A stretch of DNA of 7,474 bases from Gammaproteobacteria bacterium (GTDB taxonomy: Bacteria; Pseudomonadota; Gammaproteobacteria; GCA-001735895), in contig JAOTUD010000117.1 in the NCBI GenBank assembly GCA_029864065.1, forward strand, positions 1-7,474. The letters run 5' to 3'. Position numbers and translations under genes: made by a program. The notes beneath the pieces were generated by a model, which did no database searches, was not told the DNA's origin, and saw only the letters and a list, made by a program, of their open reading frames with translations. Position 1 is the stretch's first letter. Each line of letters begins with the position of its first letter. This document shows, in pieces, positions 5,589-7,474 of the stretch.

Positions 5589-5942
5589 CTACGGCAGGCT
5601 GTCCTTCGGCTGATCGATGGCATGCCTGATGACTGCTTTTATATCCTGCAGCGGTAGCTGGTCCCTGTCCCTGAAATTGATACAGCCCTTTCCAGTCTTG
5701 ATGGCCGGATTCTTTGTCCTGAAGCGCTCGATATGGTGATAGCCGCAGGTGTACAGCGAAACGTAATTTTTTTGATTCGCGATCGCGACCCAGCCATCGC
5801 CGAACCGGTAGGTCGGCATCCTGTACTTCATGTCGACAATGGCGCGCGGATACATTTCCATGATCAGCCGGTGCAGCGTGTCGACTTTCTGCTTGCGAGG
5901 TTGCGGGACGGCCGCAAAATAATCCTGCACGCCTTTATCCAT
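5589..5942 (-). CDS. DUF1801 domain-containing protein
   Basis: A 117-residue cytosolic protein of the DUF1801 (YdhG/YjbR-like, CyaY-like fold) family. Family features visible are VQDYFAAVPQPRKQKVDTLH at 5-24, the MKYRMPTYRFGDGWVAIA core at 38-55, YVSLYTC at 60-66, and the C-terminal KTGKGCINFRDRDQLP at 82-97. Some relatives are described as iron-chaperone-like, but most members have no proven function. A GAGGGG lies seven bases before the ATG, so the start is secure. The frame is intact and length typical. It lies 66 bases after the GDT1 gene and 69 bases before the broken ankyrin gene. Confidence 0.9.
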   Translation of the reverse strand: MDKGVQDYFAAVPQPRKQKVDTLHRLIMEMYPRAIVDMKYRMPTYRFGDGWVAIANQKNYVSLYTCGYHHIERFRTKNPAIKTGKGCINFRDRDQLPLQDIKAVIRHAIDQPKDSLP

Positions 5943-6008
5943 GGCATCACCCCTCGCGGTTCTGGTTAGCGTTTAGCCGGTAATTCTGTGGCCGCAAAAA
6001 TCCGGTTT

Positions 6009-6290
6009 TCACCCGGTATAGGCATTGTAAAGTGTGAAAGCACCGATCGCGATGAAGCCGATGCCCGCGACGTACTGCAGGTATTTCGCGTCGATGTATT
6101 CGGACAACAGGCTGCCGGCCAACACGCCGATGGCCGTCGCAACGACCAGGGCCGCCGATGCCGCGATAAAAACGTCGAATTTGCTGGTGTCCCTGTCTGC
6201 CGCAAAAAGCATCGTCGCAAGCTGGGTCTTGTCTCCGAGCTCGGCGATAAAAATCGATGCGAAGACGGTGAGGAATATTTTCCAGTCCAT
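6009..6290 (-). CDS. TMEM165/GDT1 (UPF0016) family cation transporter, single-repeat form
   Basis: A 93-residue integral membrane protein of the UPF0016/TMEM165/GDT1 family, whose characterised members move Mn2+ or Ca2+ across membranes. The family motif AELGDKTQLATMLFAA lies at 16-31 with E17, D20, K21 and T22. Three hydrophobic segments are visible at about 5-18, 40-62 and 70-90. Typical members have two such repeats in about 190-230 residues; this is the half-size form seen in many gammaproteobacteria, which presumably works as a dimer. No second half-gene is in the window. The ATG (MDWKIFLT) was chosen by family length; unusually there is no Shine-Dalgarno in front of it, and the frame stays open upstream into the zinc-ribbon gene, 37 bases away, so coupling to that gene is possible. 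Confidence 0.88.
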   Translation of the reverse strand: MDWKIFLTVFASIFIAELGDKTQLATMLFAADRDTSKFDVFIAASAALVVATAIGVLAGSLLSEYIDAKYLQYVAGIGFIAIGAFTLYNAYTG

Positions 6291-6327
6291 GAAGTGAGGT
6301 GCATCTGAATAATTCGGTTCGCCGGAT

Positions 6328-6702
6328 CTATTTCCTTTCCCGGGTGAATACGTCCCGGATGAAGTCGATGAAGGTGTCCTCCTTGTAGTCGCTAAACTCA
6401 CCGGCATCGAAGAAAACACCGTAACAGCTGGGGCATGACTCGTACCAGATATGGTGCTGCTCGCGGTCGACCATCTTGATCATTTGAGTAGTGCAGACGG
6501 GACACTTGATATTATCGATCTTGTTGAATTTCCGGCCCACTTCAGGGTCGCCGGTGTCGATCGCTTCCGATCCTGCCATCGCTTTCAGTTCGACATGTTC
6601 CAGCAGGTCGAACCACAGGCCTTTACAGTCCGCGCATCTCTCGACCTCGATATTCGAAAAAACGACTGTTTCCATATCGGCATTGCATTTGGGGCAGTTC
6701 AT
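6328..6702 (-). CDS. Double zinc-ribbon protein, zf-TFIIB type
   Basis: A 124-residue protein with two zinc ribbons of the zf-TFIIB kind. The first has CPKC (C3, C6) and CADCKGLWFD (C23, C26); the second has CPVC (C67, C70) and CPSCYGVFFDAGE (C90, C93). Both second halves carry the G-[LV]-[WF]-F-D signature typical of this family. A short acidic linker (about 45-60) separates the ribbons and the C-terminus is charged (FIRDVFTRERK). The family has no established bacterial function; nucleic-acid or protein binding is inferred from the fold. A GAGG stands five bases before the ATG. The gene is first after the probable hspQ terminator and has a small inverted repeat about 24 bases upstream of its start, so it may have its own promoter driving the GDT1 gene as well. 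Confidence 0.91.
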   Translation of the reverse strand: MNCPKCNADMETVVFSNIEVERCADCKGLWFDLLEHVELKAMAGSEAIDTGDPEVGRKFNKIDNIKCPVCTTQMIKMVDREQHHIWYESCPSCYGVFFDAGEFSDYKEDTFIDFIRDVFTRERK

Positions 6703-6725
6703 AAGAACCTCGAATGGGTCATTGT

Positions 6726-6740
6726 TGCGTGATTTACGCA
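6726..6740. repeat. Short inverted repeat upstream of the zinc-ribbon gene
   Basis: TGCGT-GATTT-ACGCA is a perfect five-base inverted repeat with a five-base spacer, ending 24 bases before the ATG of the zinc-ribbon gene. It would lie in the promoter or 5' leader of that gene. It may be an operator or leader hairpin, or may be chance at this length. Confidence 0.25.
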
Positions 6741-6750
6741 GGAAAAGGAC

Positions 6751-6774
6751 AAAAAAGCAATCACCGTCTGATTG
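6751..6774 (-). terminator. Probable rho-independent terminator after hspQ
   Basis: On the minus strand CAATCA-GACGG-TGATTG forms a perfect six-base stem with a five-base loop, followed by C and six T. It lies about 45 bases beyond the hspQ stop codon and before the zinc-ribbon gene, where a terminator would be expected. The stem is AT-rich, so termination may be partial. A second, stronger hairpin without a T-run stands at 6794-6816 right after the stop codon. Confidence 0.5.
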
Positions 6775-6793
6775 AATAACACCTGCCGACGAA

Positions 6794-6816
6794 CCATTGG
6801 TGCAACCTGCACCTGG
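6794..6816 (-). repeat. Hairpin directly after the hspQ stop codon
   Basis: GGTGCA-ACC-TGCACC is a perfect six-base inverted repeat (6799-6813). It is extended by CCA/TGG outer pairs across a two-base bulge, making about nine pairs immediately after the hspQ stop. No T-run follows it on the minus strand, so it is more likely an RNA-stabilising hairpin or part of a two-part terminator with 6751-6774 than a terminator by itself. Confidence 0.35.
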
Positions 6817-7146
6817 CTAGTTATCCGGATCGATGCGCAGGTACCTGCCCCGATCGAACCCGGAAAAGAAGTGCTGCAACATGGGATGATCGATCGGCTG
6901 CAGAATATCGTCTGGCTCCAGGTTCTGTTCGGCAACGTAAGTGGCATGATCGCTGCCGTGAACCAGCACATGGTACCAGGGTTCGTGTTTCGGGGGCCGC
7001 GACCTGGCGACGGTCTGGTACCATTCCTCGGTGCCCTGAAAATCCTGGTCGACGTCCACGATGACACCGCGGTAGTCGAACAGGCGGTGATGAATCAGGT
7101 CACCGACCGAAAACTTGACACTTTTGATACCGGTTACGGTGCCCAT
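6817..7146 (-). CDS. hspQ: Heat shock protein HspQ (YccV-like, hemimethylated DNA-binding family)
   Basis: A 109-residue protein of the HspQ/YccV family. In E. coli HspQ is a small heat-shock-induced protein that was reported to destabilise mutant DnaA and later described as an enhancer of Lon protease specificity. The family core is clear: FSVGDLIHHRLFDYRGVIVD at 12-31, EEWYQTVARSRPPKHEPWYH at 40-59, then VLVHGSDHATYVAEQNLEPD at 60-79. Length matches the family. The ATG is preceded by AGGTGGGG four bases away. It lies 84 bases after the agmatinase gene and is followed by two hairpins, the second a likely terminator, so it probably ends its own transcript. No convincing sigma-32 promoter was found upstream. 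Confidence 0.92.
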   Translation of the reverse strand: MGTVTGIKSVKFSVGDLIHHRLFDYRGVIVDVDQDFQGTEEWYQTVARSRPPKHEPWYHVLVHGSDHATYVAEQNLEPDDILQPIDHPMLQHFFSGFDRGRYLRIDPDN

Positions 7147-7230
7147 GTATCCCCACCTCGTCCACTTTGTCTAAATCCTCGGCAACCGTCCTCGACAATC
7201 CGAAGACAGCCGGGCCGGCATCGGCGGTTG

Positions 7231-7474
7231 CTAAACTGCATTCGCTTGCCGGGCCGCGCGCAGGCAAATGTACTCGAGCGCCAGCTGCGCCGCAACGAGC
7301 GCAGTGATTTCGCTATGGTCGTAGTCTGGCGCGACCTCGACGATATCCATACCGGTAAAGTCGATTCCATCCAGCCCGCGTAATATTTCCAGTGCCTGGC
7401 TGGAGGTCAATCCACCGGGAACGGGGGTGCCGGTGCCGGGTGCGAATGCCGGATCGAGCGCGTCGATATCGAAT
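7231..7474 (-). CDS. speB: Agmatinase/ureohydrolase, C-terminal part (5' end beyond the window)
   Basis: The last 80 residues of a ureohydrolase (arginase/agmatinase family), entering from the right edge; the N-terminal roughly three quarters lies outside. The first visible residues, FDIDALDPAFAPGTGTPVPG, are the family signature with the two manganese-ligand aspartates, followed by GGLTSSQALEILRGL and GMDIVEVAPDYDHSEIT. The enzyme hydrolyses a guanidino group to urea; agmatine to putrescine is the commonest activity in proteobacterial sequences of this type. Guanidinobutyrase or another ureohydrolase cannot be excluded from this end alone. The protein should be cytosolic. The gene stops at a TAG 84 bases before hspQ, and whether the two are co-transcribed cannot be judged. 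Confidence 0.88.
   Translation of the reverse strand, partial: FDIDALDPAFAPGTGTPVPGGLTSSQALEILRGLDGIDFTGMDIVEVAPDYDHSEITALVAAQLALEYICLRAARQANAV

Noticed and set aside
6772..7383. Plus-strand frame of 203 codons
   Set aside because: It is antisense to hspQ and the agmatinase tail, with no motif and no ribosome binding site.
1..7474. Defence island, mobile element or biosynthetic cluster
   Set aside because: No transposase, integrase, nuclease, toxin-antitoxin pair, direct repeats or large synthase is present; the genes are ordinary small proteins and enzymes.

Overview
The window looks like chromosomal DNA from a gammaproteobacterium (or a close relative), probably an environmental lineage. 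Grounds: a full-length HspQ, a YpeA-type acetyltransferase, a half-size TMEM165/GDT1 protein, a cytochrome c'-like protein, a GC-rich composition, and strong Shine-Dalgarno sequences in front of most genes. No rRNA, tRNA, CRISPR, insertion sequence, integrase or phage gene is visible. Genes are closely packed: the longest gap between features is about 115 bases, so no stretch over 300 bases lacks a gene. Every gene but one lies on the minus strand, so the transcriptional order runs from high to low coordinates.

Right part (7474 to about 4500, read leftward): the C-terminal end of an agmatinase/ureohydrolase cut by the window edge; hspQ followed by a probable intrinsic terminator; a double zinc-ribbon protein (zf-TFIIB type); a one-repeat GDT1 cation transporter; a DUF1801 protein; a small ankyrin-repeat gene broken by two apparent one-base losses; an intact VOC-fold protein; and the first ~60 codons of a cysteine hydrolase (isochorismatase fold) that then stops.

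Middle (4406 to 3077): a complete cysteine hydrolase converges on the only plus-strand gene, a DUF2905 two-helix membrane protein. DUF2905 is divergent from a periplasmic cytochrome c'-like protein. The shared intergenic region holds two short inverted repeats.

Left part (2972 to 104): a small exported protein of unknown function, then a tight co-directional cluster: YpeA-type N-acetyltransferase, SaoD/DsrE-like cysteine-rich protein, a second complete cysteine hydrolase, a GFA/CENP-V zinc protein overlapping it by 13 bases, and a HAD-superfamily gene that lacks its motif II region and has an apparent frameshift near its end. The cluster is mostly small cytosolic enzymes or thiol proteins. 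A role in metabolite repair or detoxification is a reasonable guess but is not shown by the sequence.

The most notable features are the gene decay or sequence-error pattern (HAD, ankyrin and truncated hydrolase genes, with at least three sites where one missing base would restore the frame), three isochorismatase-fold loci within 3.6 kb, and the acetyltransferase-DsrE-hydrolase-GFA-HAD cluster. I see no convincing new defence or mobile system.
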